Source: an uncultured Eubacteriales bacterium (lineage in GTDB: Bacteria; Bacillota; Clostridia; Oscillospirales; Oscillospiraceae). Taken from it: 6,638 nucleotides of DNA. The notes under the pieces were generated by a model. The model saw only the letters and a program-made list of their open reading frames with translations, had not been told where the DNA came from and searched no databases. This document shows positions 1-5,889 of the stretch, one piece after another. The first letter of the stretch is position 1; the number at the start of each line of letters is the position of its first letter. Where the stretch lies: contig USMI01000107.1 in assembly GCA_900555735.1 (NCBI GenBank), forward strand, positions 1-6,638, in the 5' to 3' direction. Both the position numbers and the translations under genes were made by a program.

Positions 1-611
1 TCGGAGATGGAGCAGATGGCCAGCGCCCGCTTGCCGGTATAGGCGGCGGTGCAGTACAGGGCGGCGGCCTCCATCTCCACAGCCATGACGCCCATCTTGG
101 CGTAGCGCATGTTGCGCAGCGCGGCGTCATAGAAGGTATCGGAGGAGTACAGGTTGCCCACGGGCATCTTCACGCCCAGCTCCTTGGCACTCTCCACGGC
201 GGCCATCAGCAGGTCGAAGTCGCAAATGGGTGCGAAGCTGCCGCCCAGCTCGTACTGGTCGGCGAAACTGGAGTTGGTGCAGGCGCCCTGACCGGCCACC
301 ACGCTGCCCAGCTCCAGATCGGCACGCATAGCGCCGGCGCTGCCCACGCGGATGATGTTCTCCACGTCGTACTGGGTATACAGCTCATAGGAATAGATGC
401 CGATGGAGGGCATGCCCATGCCGCTGGCCATGACGGAGACGGGAACGCCCTTGTAGGTGCCGGTGTAGCCCTGCACGCCGCGGACGTTGTTCACCAGCTT
501 GGGATCGGTCAGGAAGGTCTCGGCGATGAATTTGGCCCGCAGGGGGTCGCCGGGCATCAGTACGGTCTTGGCGAAATCGCCCTTGACGGCGTTATTATGG
601 GGGGTAGGCAT
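1..611 (-). CDS. deoD: Purine-nucleoside phosphorylase DeoD, 3' end cut by window edge
   Basis: Cytoplasmic hexameric-type purine nucleoside phosphorylase: phosphorolysis of purine (deoxy)ribonucleosides to free base and (deoxy)ribose-1-phosphate in nucleoside salvage. The 203 residues visible start MPTPHNNAVKGDF and carry the DeoD landmarks: His5 (the His reaching the neighbouring subunit's site), phosphate-site MPGDPLRAK with Gly21 and Arg25, VNNVRG with Arg44, IIRVGSAGA with Arg88 and Ser91, and the sugar/base-binding VEMEAAALY around residues 178-186. About 35 C-terminal residues, including the catalytic Asp after SIS, lie beyond position 1 (E. coli DeoD is about 239 aa). The start is fixed by homology to the family N-terminus and by an AAGGAGG ribosome binding site 8 nt upstream. 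It is the second gene of a deoC-deoD operon with a 13-nt gap. The family is clear; specificity for adenosine versus guanosine cannot be read from this. Confidence 0.96.
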   Translation of the reverse strand, partial: MPTPHNNAVKGDFAKTVLMPGDPLRAKFIAETFLTDPKLVNNVRGVQGYTGTYKGVPVSVMASGMGMPSIGIYSYELYTQYDVENIIRVGSAGAMRADLELGSVVAGQGACTNSSFADQYELGGSFAPICDFDLLMAAVESAKELGVKMPVGNLYSSDTFYDAALRNMRYAKMGVMAVEMEAAALYCTAAYTGKRALAICSIS

Positions 612-619
612 AGTCAGTT

Positions 620-626
620 CCTCCTT
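620..626 (-). promoter_or_regulatory. deoD ribosome binding site overlapping the deoC stop codon
   Basis: On the minus strand the deoC stop codon TAA (625-627) shares its last two A residues with AAGGAGG, a near-perfect anti-SD match 8 nt before the deoD ATG. A ribosome terminating on deoC sits on the deoD initiation site, which suggests translational coupling (inference). Confidence 0.85.
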
Positions 627-1284
627 ATTTCTGTTCCATGGCCTTCACGGCCTTGACGATACGGCTGGTGCCCAGACGGTCGGCGCCCAGAGCGACGAAA
701 TCCTCGGCGTCCTGCAAATTGGCGATGCCGCCGGCGGCCTTGATCTTCACATGAGGGGCAACGTGGGCCTTGAACAGGGCCACATCCTCGCGGGTAGCGC
801 CGCCTCCGCCGAAGCCGGTGGAGGTCTTGATGTAGTCCGCGCCGGACTCGCTGACCACGCGGCACATCTCGATCTTCTCGGCATCCGTCAGCAGGCACGT
901 CTCGATGATGACCTTCAGCAGTCTGCCGCGGCAATGACCCTTGACATCCCGGATCTCGCTGAGCACCTTGTCATACAGACCGTCCTTCACCCAGCCGATG
1001 TTGATGACCATGTCGATCTCGGACGCGCCGTTCTTCACGGCGTCGGCCGCCTCGAAGCACTTGGCGGCGGTGGTGTCGTAGCCGTTGGGGAAGCCGATAA
1101 CGGTGCAGACGGCGATCTTGCCGTCTACATACTCCGCCGCCTGCTTGACGTAGCTGGCGGGGATGCACACGCTGGCGCAGCCGTACTTGACGCCGTCGTC
1201 GCAGATGGTCTTGATCTCCGCCCAAGTGGCGCTCTGGCTCAGCAGCGTATGATCCACGCGGCTGAGGATGTCCTTCAGTTCCAT
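625..1284 (-). CDS. deoC: Deoxyribose-phosphate aldolase DeoC
   Basis: Class I aldolase cleaving 2-deoxyribose-5-phosphate to acetaldehyde and glyceraldehyde-3-phosphate, the last step of deoxynucleoside catabolism; cytoplasmic. The 219-aa length is normal for the Firmicutes form (about 220 aa). A complete (beta/alpha)8-barrel is present. Visible catalytic residues by family alignment: Schiff-base Lys153 in YIKTSTGF, the second active-site Lys182 in KAAGGI, and Asp91 in EIDMVINIG. RVDHTLL near the N-terminus and the phosphate-binding LGTSR near the C-terminus are also typical. The frame stays open upstream to 1485, but I chose the ATG at 1284 because MELKDILSRVDHTLL matches the family N-terminus, AAAGGAGT lies just before it, and a promoter lies between 1328 and 1356. 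It leads the deoC-deoD operon; phosphopentomutase, needed to link the two reactions, is not in this window. Confidence 0.96.
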   Translation of the reverse strand: MELKDILSRVDHTLLSQSATWAEIKTICDDGVKYGCASVCIPASYVKQAAEYVDGKIAVCTVIGFPNGYDTTAAKCFEAADAVKNGASEIDMVINIGWVKDGLYDKVLSEIRDVKGHCRGRLLKVIIETCLLTDAEKIEMCRVVSESGADYIKTSTGFGGGGATREDVALFKAHVAPHVKIKAAGGIANLQDAEDFVALGADRLGTSRIVKAVKAMEQK

Positions 1285-1327
1285 AATGTATTGACTCCTT
1301 TCGGTTTTTTGCTGTTTTACAGGCAGA

Positions 1328-1356
1328 ATTGTATCACAGCGCAAGCAAAAAGGCAA
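1328..1356 (-). promoter_or_regulatory. Probable sigma-A promoter of deoC-deoD
   Basis: Minus-strand -35 TTGCCT (1351-1356), 17-nt spacer, -10 TACAAT (1328-1333). The spacing is ideal and the -10 matches five of six consensus positions. Transcription would begin near 1321, giving a leader of about 37 nt that ends in the deoC ribosome binding site. I see no convincing operator for a DeoR/CytR-type repressor. Confidence 0.7.
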
Positions 1357-1390
1357 GGCAGGGAGAGGCATTTCGTAGCTGCGGCCATGA

Positions 1391-1427
1391 GTCACTTTTG
1401 GCCGCGGCCCCAAAAGTGACCAAAAGT
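1391..1427. repeat. Intergenic palindrome plus direct repeat of CCAAAAGT
   Basis: An 11-bp perfect inverted repeat (1391-1401 GTCACTTTTGG with 1410-1420 CCAAAAGTGAC) flanks an 8-nt GC-only loop holding a CCGCGG palindrome. A further direct copy of CCAAAAGT follows at 1420-1427, so the octamer occurs three times, once inverted. No U-run follows on either strand, so it is not a standard terminator. It lies between the deo promoter and the upstream unit's terminator. It could be a dispersed intergenic element or a protein-binding site; the sequence alone does not decide. Confidence 0.7.
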
Positions 1428-1484
1428 AGGTCGCGCCGGAGCGTGAAACACCCCAAAGGAGAACCCCGACAAGGCATCTGCCCA

Positions 1485-1513
1485 AAAAGAAAAGACCGCC
1501 GAAGCGGTCTTTT
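1485..1513 (-). terminator. Rho-independent terminator with C(UUCG)G tetraloop
   Basis: A perfect 10-bp stem (1490-1499 with 1504-1513) reads on the minus strand as AAAAGACCGC, loop TTCG, GCGGTCTTTT, followed by CTTTTT. The C(UUCG)G closing is the extra-stable tetraloop. It begins 5 nt after the stop codon of the sigma/anti-sigma operon, which it should end. On the plus strand the stem is also followed by TTTT, but no plus-strand gene is there to use it. Confidence 0.88.
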
Positions 1514-1518
1514 CCTGT

Positions 1519-2694
1519 TTACGGCTCGTAGACGCGGGTGACGCTCACCTTATCATCCTGTCCTACCGCCGTATAGTGGTGGAGGACCTCAATAGACGCG
1601 ATCTGGTCAACATCCACCAAGCGGTTGAAATTTTGCAGCGTATACTGATAATAGGCGTCGATGCTGGGGCCCAGGGCTCCCGTAACGCTATTGTCTACGC
1701 CGGAGCCTTTCACCACAAACTCGGTGCCGTCCTTGTACCGGATGGTAATATCCTTCGGATCGTCGCTGAGCAGATCGCCGGTATCCACACGGATGCCCAG
1801 CGGCGAGACCACCGTGTGAGTGCCGCCCTTCTCTGTGAAGGTCCTGACGGGCACATAGCTGGTGGGGGTGATGGCAATGACCTTCGGCACAGCGCCGCCC
1901 CCCCAGTTGAAGGACACATAGATGGTTTCGCCCTTCTTATAATCGCCGCACACGGAAAAATACAGCACAGCCTGCACATGGGTGTCGGTGGTGTTTTCCT
2001 CATCCAGATAGGACTCGTGGCTCACCCACCTCCCTGACGCATCCACCATTTCCGGCGTGGTCACGCCGACCATGGGCATCTGGGTATGCTCCACCGCGCC
2101 GTAGCTGAGTCCCTTCGTGCGGTACGCCACGCCCTTGGGATTTTCCACATAGTAGGTAATCATGCCTGCGCCCTTTTCGTCAATGAGCATGGTCTCCAGC
2201 GTAATGGTATAGTCGCCGTAATAGTTGTTCTCGATGGTCACGGTAGCATTGTCCAGCGTCATCAGATAGCCGCCCACCAGCCGCTGGGCCGTCTCCGAAT
2301 CGGTGGGCACCCGCTCCATCTCGGGCAGCTGGATGGTGTTGCCGTTGGCGTCCCGGATGTCCGCCTGCTGGGTGGAGATGCCGTCGCTGAAGGCGGCGGT
2401 GCTCTTGTCGTCCATTTCCCCGGCCTTGGCGGTATCGGCAGGCGTCACCTTGCCGGTGGCGTTTCCGGCCACGGCCACCACGGTCACGGCGCACAGCGCC
2501 GCTGCAATGGCGGCCACCAGCACCATGCGGGTCACACGCCGGACGGGCTTTTTCACCCGGCGTCCCTCGTTCTGTTCCTTGATCTTGTTCATGGTCAGCT
2601 CCTCTATCCGGCGGAGGTCGGCCGTGCCGCTGGGTAACAGCGTAATGGTGTCGTCGGCAATACCTTCCATCAGGTCATAGATATTGTATTCCAT
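1519..2694 (-). CDS. Membrane-anchored putative anti-sigma factor / envelope sensor
   Basis: 391 aa in three parts. Residues 1-55 are a charged cytoplasmic segment (MEYNIYDLMEG start, then RRIEELTMNKIKE). A basic KKPVRRVTR stop leads into one transmembrane helix at about 57-77. Residues 78-391 form a large beta-strand-rich extracytoplasmic domain with no cysteine pair or catalytic motif I can name. The positive-inside rule puts the N-terminus in the cytoplasm. This layout directly after an ECF sigma gene is typical of clostridial anti-sigma/sensor proteins (DUF4179-like), so holding the sigma factor until an envelope signal arrives is the likely role; that is inference. The start at 2694 is chosen over the longer open frame because AAAGGAGG sits just upstream and the frame further up only shadows the sigma gene. 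The start overlaps the sigma gene by 25 nt. The exact family needs a profile search. Confidence 0.8.
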   Translation of the reverse strand: MEYNIYDLMEGIADDTITLLPSGTADLRRIEELTMNKIKEQNEGRRVKKPVRRVTRMVLVAAIAAALCAVTVVAVAGNATGKVTPADTAKAGEMDDKSTAAFSDGISTQQADIRDANGNTIQLPEMERVPTDSETAQRLVGGYLMTLDNATVTIENNYYGDYTITLETMLIDEKGAGMITYYVENPKGVAYRTKGLSYGAVEHTQMPMVGVTTPEMVDASGRWVSHESYLDEENTTDTHVQAVLYFSVCGDYKKGETIYVSFNWGGGAVPKVIAITPTSYVPVRTFTEKGGTHTVVSPLGIRVDTGDLLSDDPKDITIRYKDGTEFVVKGSGVDNSVTGALGPSIDAYYQYTLQNFNRLVDVDQIASIEVLHHYTAVGQDDKVSVTRVYEP

Positions 2695-3257
2695 GCCGCG
2701 CCTCCTTTCTCGTCCTTTTCGTTGTGTCCCTCCCGTGTCAGGAAATCCCGGAGCTTCGCCCTGCCGCGGTTCAGCTTGGTGCGGACGGTAGACTCGTTCA
2801 GCTCCATATCCGCGGCAATATCGGCGGTTTTCTGATAGTAGAAATAGAACCGCAGCAGCACCTCGCGATCCACCGGGTTCAGGCTCAGCAGCGCCATGCG
2901 GACGCAGGCCGTCATGCCCTGCCGCTCCACCGCCGTCTCCGGTGCGCGGCCATCGCTGATGATGGCCTCCTCGTCCAGCGGCAGGGTGTTCGGCGCACGG
3001 CGCAGGCGGCTGCGGGCCGTGTTGCGGGCCACCGTGGCCAGCCATGACCGGACGGCGTTGGGGTGGATCTTCCCCGCGTTGTTCCACAGGGCCAGAAATA
3101 CGTCGGAGGACACCTCCTCCACGTCGGCATTGGACATGCGCTGGCCGATGATGTTGTAAATAATGGTGCTGACATACGCACCGTATTGATGGATGAACCA
3201 TGCCAGCGCATCCTGAGAGCCTTGCTTCATTTGCCGCAGGGCCTGTTCCTCTGTCAA
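2670..3257 (-). CDS. ECF-type RNA polymerase sigma factor
   Basis: Group 4 sigma factor, cytoplasmic, redirecting RNA polymerase to its regulon. With this start it has 195 aa. Sigma region 2 is at about residues 23-87, from YGAYVSTIIYNIIG through the acidic NADVEEVSSDVFLALW to SWLATVARNTARSRLRR. Region 4 is at about 122-173, from LLSLNPVDREVLLRFYFYYQ into the helix-turn-helix DIAADMELNESTVRTKLNRGRAKLRDFL. Regions 1 and 3 are absent, as expected for ECF. The start is not certain. TTG at 3257 has AAGGAA about 9 nt upstream and gives the usual short ECF N-terminus (MTEEQALRQMKQGSQDAL). TTG at 3305 would add 16 residues but has no ribosome binding site and lies at or before the predicted transcription start; GTG at 3266 has its SD too close. 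The last 25 nt overlap the anti-sigma gene, implying coupled synthesis. Autoregulation is common in the class but not shown here. Confidence 0.9.
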   Translation of the reverse strand: MTEEQALRQMKQGSQDALAWFIHQYGAYVSTIIYNIIGQRMSNADVEEVSSDVFLALWNNAGKIHPNAVRSWLATVARNTARSRLRRAPNTLPLDEEAIISDGRAPETAVERQGMTACVRMALLSLNPVDREVLLRFYFYYQKTADIAADMELNESTVRTKLNRGRAKLRDFLTREGHNEKDEKGGAAWNTISMT

Positions 3258-3307
3258 ATCGCTCACTTCCTTCGGGAGTTTTCGTGTGTTCTTGGCGGCC
3301 GTCAACT

Positions 3308-3337
3308 ATCATAACGCGATTTGGGGGAAAATGTCCC
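3308..3337 (-). promoter_or_regulatory. Possible promoter of the sigma/anti-sigma operon
   Basis: Minus-strand -10 TATGAT (3308-3313), five of six consensus, with a weak -35 GGGACA 18 nt upstream (3332-3337). Transcription would start near 3301, downstream of the TTG at 3305, which supports the later TTG start at 3257. No clear ECF-type AAC/CGTC pair was seen, so an autoregulated promoter is not evident. Confidence 0.4.
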
Positions 3338-3357
3338 GCTTTTTCTAAAATTTCCGC

Positions 3358-3386
3358 AAAAAAAGGGAGCGCCCTGCGGCGCTCCC
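3358..3386 (-). terminator. Rho-independent terminator of the YegP-like gene
   Basis: A 9-bp GC-rich perfect stem (3365-3373 with 3378-3386, GGGAGCGCC/GGCGCTCCC on the minus strand) with a 4-nt loop is followed on the minus strand by seven T (3358-3364). It starts 18 nt after the stop codon at 3405 and separates this gene from the sigma operon. Confidence 0.92.
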
Positions 3387-3404
3387 TCGCTATGTGCGGC
3401 TCTG

Positions 3405-3779
3405 TCAGCCCTCGACCTTCTCCACGGCGGCGTCCGGCGCGTTGCGGCGAACGGAGTCGATGCCGTTCAGGCAGGAGGCTTTGGCCTTATAGCCCTCGCT
3501 GGCGGCGATGACTTCGCCGTTGCGGGCCTTTAGGCGGAAGCGGAACTCACCGGCCTTGTCGGTGTACATCTCGAACTTGGGGTTGGTAACGGCGGCCACC
3601 TCGGCCACGGTCTGATCCTCCAGCTTGGCATCCGCGGCGTTCTTGCGGACGGACTCCACACCCTTCAGGCAGGCGGCCTCGGTGGTATAGACTTCACTGG
3701 TGGCGATGGTCTCGCCGTTTCCGGCCTTCAGGTTGAACACGAAGCCGGTCTTGGTAGCTTTGACGACAAATTTACCCAT
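3405..3779 (-). CDS. YegP-family (DUF1508) tandem-repeat protein
   Basis: 124-aa cytoplasmic protein built from two copies of the DUF1508/YegP unit: residues 4-55 (from FVVKATKTGFVFNLKAGNGE to SVRKNAADAKLED) and 69-121 (from FEMYTDKAGEFRFRLKARNG to SVRRNAPDAAVEK). The shared pattern is F..LKA.NGE.IA.SE.Y...A.CL.G..SVR.NA.DA, separated by a short linker. This is the usual two-repeat size for the family, whose biochemical function is not established. No signal peptide, membrane segment or catalytic motif is visible. The start at 3779 is chosen because MGKFVVKA begins the first repeat and AAAGGAAG precedes it; an ATG seven codons further up has no good ribosome binding site. It has its own promoter and a strong terminator, so it appears to be a single-gene unit. 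Confidence 0.9.
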   Translation of the reverse strand: MGKFVVKATKTGFVFNLKAGNGETIATSEVYTTEAACLKGVESVRKNAADAKLEDQTVAEVAAVTNPKFEMYTDKAGEFRFRLKARNGEVIAASEGYKAKASCLNGIDSVRRNAPDAAVEKVEG

Positions 3780-3824
3780 AGTGATCGCTTCCTTTCCCAT
3801 ATTGCCCCGCAGGGCTTTTTTACT

Positions 3825-3853
3825 ATTTTACATGGCTTCTTTATCACTGTAAA
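3825..3853 (-). promoter_or_regulatory. Probable sigma-A promoter of the YegP-like gene
   Basis: Minus-strand -35 TTTACA (3848-3853), exactly 17 nt, then -10 TAAAAT (3825-3830); each hexamer matches five of six consensus bases. The start would be near 3818, leaving a leader of about 38 nt with a small 4-bp GCCC/GGGC hairpin (3804-3815) before the ribosome binding site. Confidence 0.75.
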
Positions 3854-3890
3854 GGGCGAAATGACAAAAACCGCCCCGTTCCGCCAAATT

Positions 3891-5099
3891 TTACGCTTCC
3901 ACGGTGCCGTCGCCATACACCAGCAGCTCCTGTGGCGGCGTATGGCTGGAAAACCGCTGGGCTGTCAGCGTGCAGGCGTAGGCTCCGGCGTTGCGCACCT
4001 CGATCAGGTCTCCCACCGCCAGCGCCGGGCCGGTGAAGCCCTCCGTCAGCACGTCGGCAGCGCAGCAGAGGTTGCCCACGATGTCCACCGTCTCTGTGCA
4101 GTGCTCGTCGCCGTGAGCGATGACGGGAAACGCCCATTCCGAGGTGAACAGCGGCTCGTAGGGCGCGGGAGCCGCGCCGCCCAGCTCATGGCGCAGCATG
4201 GCCGCCAACGCGGGCTTCTGCAGGCCGTTCATGCAGTTCTCCGCGATCACATAGGTCTTGCCTCGGGAGGACTTTTTGTCCACCACCCGCAGCCAATAGG
4301 TGCCTGCCTGCGCCGTAGGAAAGCGGCCTGTCTCGATCATCAGGCGGGCCTTCAGCGCGGCGTCGTTATCGGCGGCGATGGCGTCGGTGTATGTCCGCAG
4401 CCGCTCCAATACCATGGGCTGCTCAAAGGCCTCGTCATAGGCCACACCTACGCCGCTTCCGAAGTTGACATAACGCATTTCACACTTCAGCGCGTCCCGT
4501 ACCCGCTTGGCCAGCGCCCAGCTGTCCCGATAACAGCCGCCCAGCACATCAGCGTCCAGATTCTGGGACTTCAGGTGGACATGGATGCCCTCCATCGTCA
4601 CCGGCAGGGTGTCCAGCAGCGCTTTCAGCCGGGGCAGATCCTCCTCGTTGATGCCGAACTTGCTGGGGCCGCCCGCAGCGCCGCCCATGCCGAAGCTTGG
4701 GTTCATCCGCACGCCGATGGCCCGGTGCTGGCCTTTTTTTTCGCACAGTGCGCCGATGCGGGCCACCTCGCCCAGAGAGTCGGCAATGATCTCGCCCTCG
4801 TCCCACGCCGCTTCCAGCGCCGCGTCGGACTTTCCGGCGGCGGAGAAAAAGATATCCTCTCTCGCCATGCCGCCCCTCCGGCTCAGCAGCACCTCCGGCG
4901 CGGAAGCGGCATCCGCACCCAGCCCAAGGCCCGCCAGCGCCCGCACCACCGGCGGGAAGGGATTGGCCTTGATGGAGTACAGCAGGTCATAGCGGGGGAA
5001 GGTCTGGCGCAGCGTCTCCACCTGCCGCCGCATGACGTCGTATTCATAGAGGTAACAGGGCGCGTGCTTCCGCGCCAGCGTCAGGATGTGGTCTTTCAT
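3891..5099 (-). CDS. Fold-type III PLP-dependent decarboxylase, diaminopimelate decarboxylase-like
   Basis: 402-aa cytoplasmic enzyme of the alanine-racemase-fold amino acid decarboxylases: N-terminal PLP barrel and C-terminal beta domain. Visible motifs: the PLP lysine Lys44 in YSIKAN (41-46); GADAASAPEV (61-70); HVHLKSQNLD (173-182) where LysA has HIGSQ; NFGSGVGV (212-219) for the glycine-rich phosphate loop; ETGR (256-259) where LysA has EPGR; CCAAD (345-349) with the catalytic Cys and substrate-binding Asp; and AGAYA (371-375). The catalytic set is complete, so the enzyme should be active. The altered HIGSQ, GGG and EPGR positions point away from housekeeping LysA towards the specialised branch that includes BtrK- and PvsE-like enzymes; substrate unknown. 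Start supported by GAGAGGAG 7 nt upstream. It lies 24 nt after the small membrane-protein gene, so the two share a transcript. No carrier protein, ligase or lysine-pathway gene is adjacent. Confidence 0.85.
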   Translation of the reverse strand: MKDHILTLARKHAPCYLYEYDVMRRQVETLRQTFPRYDLLYSIKANPFPPVVRALAGLGLGADAASAPEVLLSRRGGMAREDIFFSAAGKSDAALEAAWDEGEIIADSLGEVARIGALCEKKGQHRAIGVRMNPSFGMGGAAGGPSKFGINEEDLPRLKALLDTLPVTMEGIHVHLKSQNLDADVLGGCYRDSWALAKRVRDALKCEMRYVNFGSGVGVAYDEAFEQPMVLERLRTYTDAIAADNDAALKARLMIETGRFPTAQAGTYWLRVVDKKSSRGKTYVIAENCMNGLQKPALAAMLRHELGGAAPAPYEPLFTSEWAFPVIAHGDEHCTETVDIVGNLCCAADVLTEGFTGPALAVGDLIEVRNAGAYACTLTAQRFSSHTPPQELLVYGDGTVEA

Positions 5100-5123
5100 G
5101 ATAATGCTCCTCTCTCCGTAATG

Positions 5124-5624
5124 TCAGGAAAACAGCTGCCGAAGCTTATACATGGGGATCTGGTCGGTGTCGTAGCCGTAGGTCCTGCCATTGGCAAACG
5201 TAAAGCGGAAGAACGGCCCCTCTGTCCAGTCGTTGGCGGGATTCTCCAGCGTTTTCTCCCAGATCTCCATCGTCGTGCCGTCGCCGTAGTCGATGGTGAT
5301 GATGGGCGCACCGTCAGGCGCGTCGCCCAGACGGCCCGGTCCGGCCATGCGGATAAGCCCCAGCAGCTGACCCAGATCGTCCGCATCGGCAGCTGCGGCA
5401 GCGCTGTCCACCGTAACTGCGAAAGCACCGGAGCTGCGGGCGTCAGCGGTCGCGTCGGCAAGGGCGGAAACATAGGCCCGGTACTGGATCTGATAGCGGC
5501 AGGCCCAGACGGCCAGTCCAATGACCACGACAAAAATGGCCAGCACGATCAGCAGCGGCTTATGCAGCGTCTTTTCCTTTTTACCGCCTGCGTCGTTCCG
5601 TTCAACAGCGTCATACAGTCCCAT
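5124..5624 (-). CDS. Unrecognised one-TM protein upstream of the decarboxylase
   Basis: 166 aa, not recognised as a named family. Residues 1-22 are hydrophilic with a basic KKEKTLHK flank; one hydrophobic helix spans about 23-42 (PLLIVLAIFVVVIGLAVWAC); the rest (43-166) is an exported or membrane-peripheral domain by the positive-inside rule. That domain starts with an Ala/Asp-rich stretch, then carries APIITIDYGDGTTMEIW and a C-terminal FFRFTFANGRTYGYDTDQI, a strand-rich pattern reminiscent of small extracytoplasmic beta domains. No Cys-box lipoprotein signal or catalytic motif is seen. The start at 5624 follows AAAGGAG and sits about 23 nt after a strong predicted transcription start; the frame is open further up only through a terminator and promoter, so a longer protein is unlikely. 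It is first in a two-gene operon with the PLP decarboxylase, but any functional link is inference. Confidence 0.8.
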   Translation of the reverse strand: MGLYDAVERNDAGGKKEKTLHKPLLIVLAIFVVVIGLAVWACRYQIQYRAYVSALADATADARSSGAFAVTVDSAAAAADADDLGQLLGLIRMAGPGRLGDAPDGAPIITIDYGDGTTMEIWEKTLENPANDWTEGPFFRFTFANGRTYGYDTDQIPMYKLRQLFS

Positions 5625-5653
5625 AGAGCACCTCTCCTTTCTATTATAATTAT

Positions 5654-5683
5654 AGTATACCAGTTCACAGGGCGGCTTGTCCA
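5654..5683 (-). promoter_or_regulatory. Promoter of the membrane-protein/decarboxylase operon
   Basis: Minus-strand -35 TGGACA (5678-5683), 18-nt spacer, -10 TATACT (5654-5659) preceded by TGG, which makes an extended -10 (TGnTATACT). Each hexamer matches five of six. A second A/T block ending TATAAT lies just downstream. Expected start near 5647, leader about 23 nt. One of the best promoters in the window. Confidence 0.8.
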
Positions 5684-5755
5684 GCCACCTTTTCAGTCGG
5701 TTTGGGGGATTCCCGGAACATTTTGCGGAAAATACCGGACATGCCGCCATTACCG

Positions 5756-5792
5756 AAAAAGGAGCACTCCAACAGGAGTGCTCCCTCTTTTT
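5756..5792. terminator. Bidirectional rho-independent terminator
   Basis: A perfect 10-bp stem GGAGCACTCC (5761-5770) and GGAGTGCTCC (5775-5784) has the loop AACA. On the minus strand it is followed directly by five T (5756-5760) and should end the methyltransferase transcript, about 105 nt after its stop codon. On the plus strand CTCTTTTT follows, so it may work both ways, although no plus-strand gene is visible. Confidence 0.85.
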
Positions 5793-5889
5793 GACAAAGA
5801 ACCACATTTTAGATTGATACTTGTTCACTGGAAAATCATCCATTTTCGACGCGGTGTTTTCCGGCCGAAACATTGTGAAAATCCGGAAT

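Noticed and set aside
487..1419. 310-codon plus-strand open frame across deoC/deoD
   Set aside because: It is antisense to deoC and deoD, runs through the deoC promoter and part of the palindrome, and has no family resemblance.
1329..1541. 70-codon plus-strand frame containing PKVTKSRSRRS
   Set aside because: It is made from the palindrome/repeat and the terminator, has no ribosome binding site, and enters the anti-sigma gene antisense.
2695..3312. N-terminal extension of the anti-sigma frame to an ATG at 3312
   Set aside because: It overlaps the sigma gene in another frame, its translation is low-complexity Arg/Gly/Pro, and the internal ATG at 2694 has a strong ribosome binding site.
3804..3821. 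Plus-strand GCCC-CGCA-GGGC hairpin followed by six T
   Set aside because: The stem is only 4 bp and no plus-strand gene lies upstream. On the minus strand it is just a small leader hairpin without a U-run.
3851..3876. Possible terminator for the decarboxylase: GGGCG/CGCCC stem on the minus strand
   Set aside because: It has only five GC pairs plus one wobble, a loop of about 12 nt, and just three T after it, which overlap the -35 of the YegP-like gene. Too weak to call; read-through into that gene is possible.
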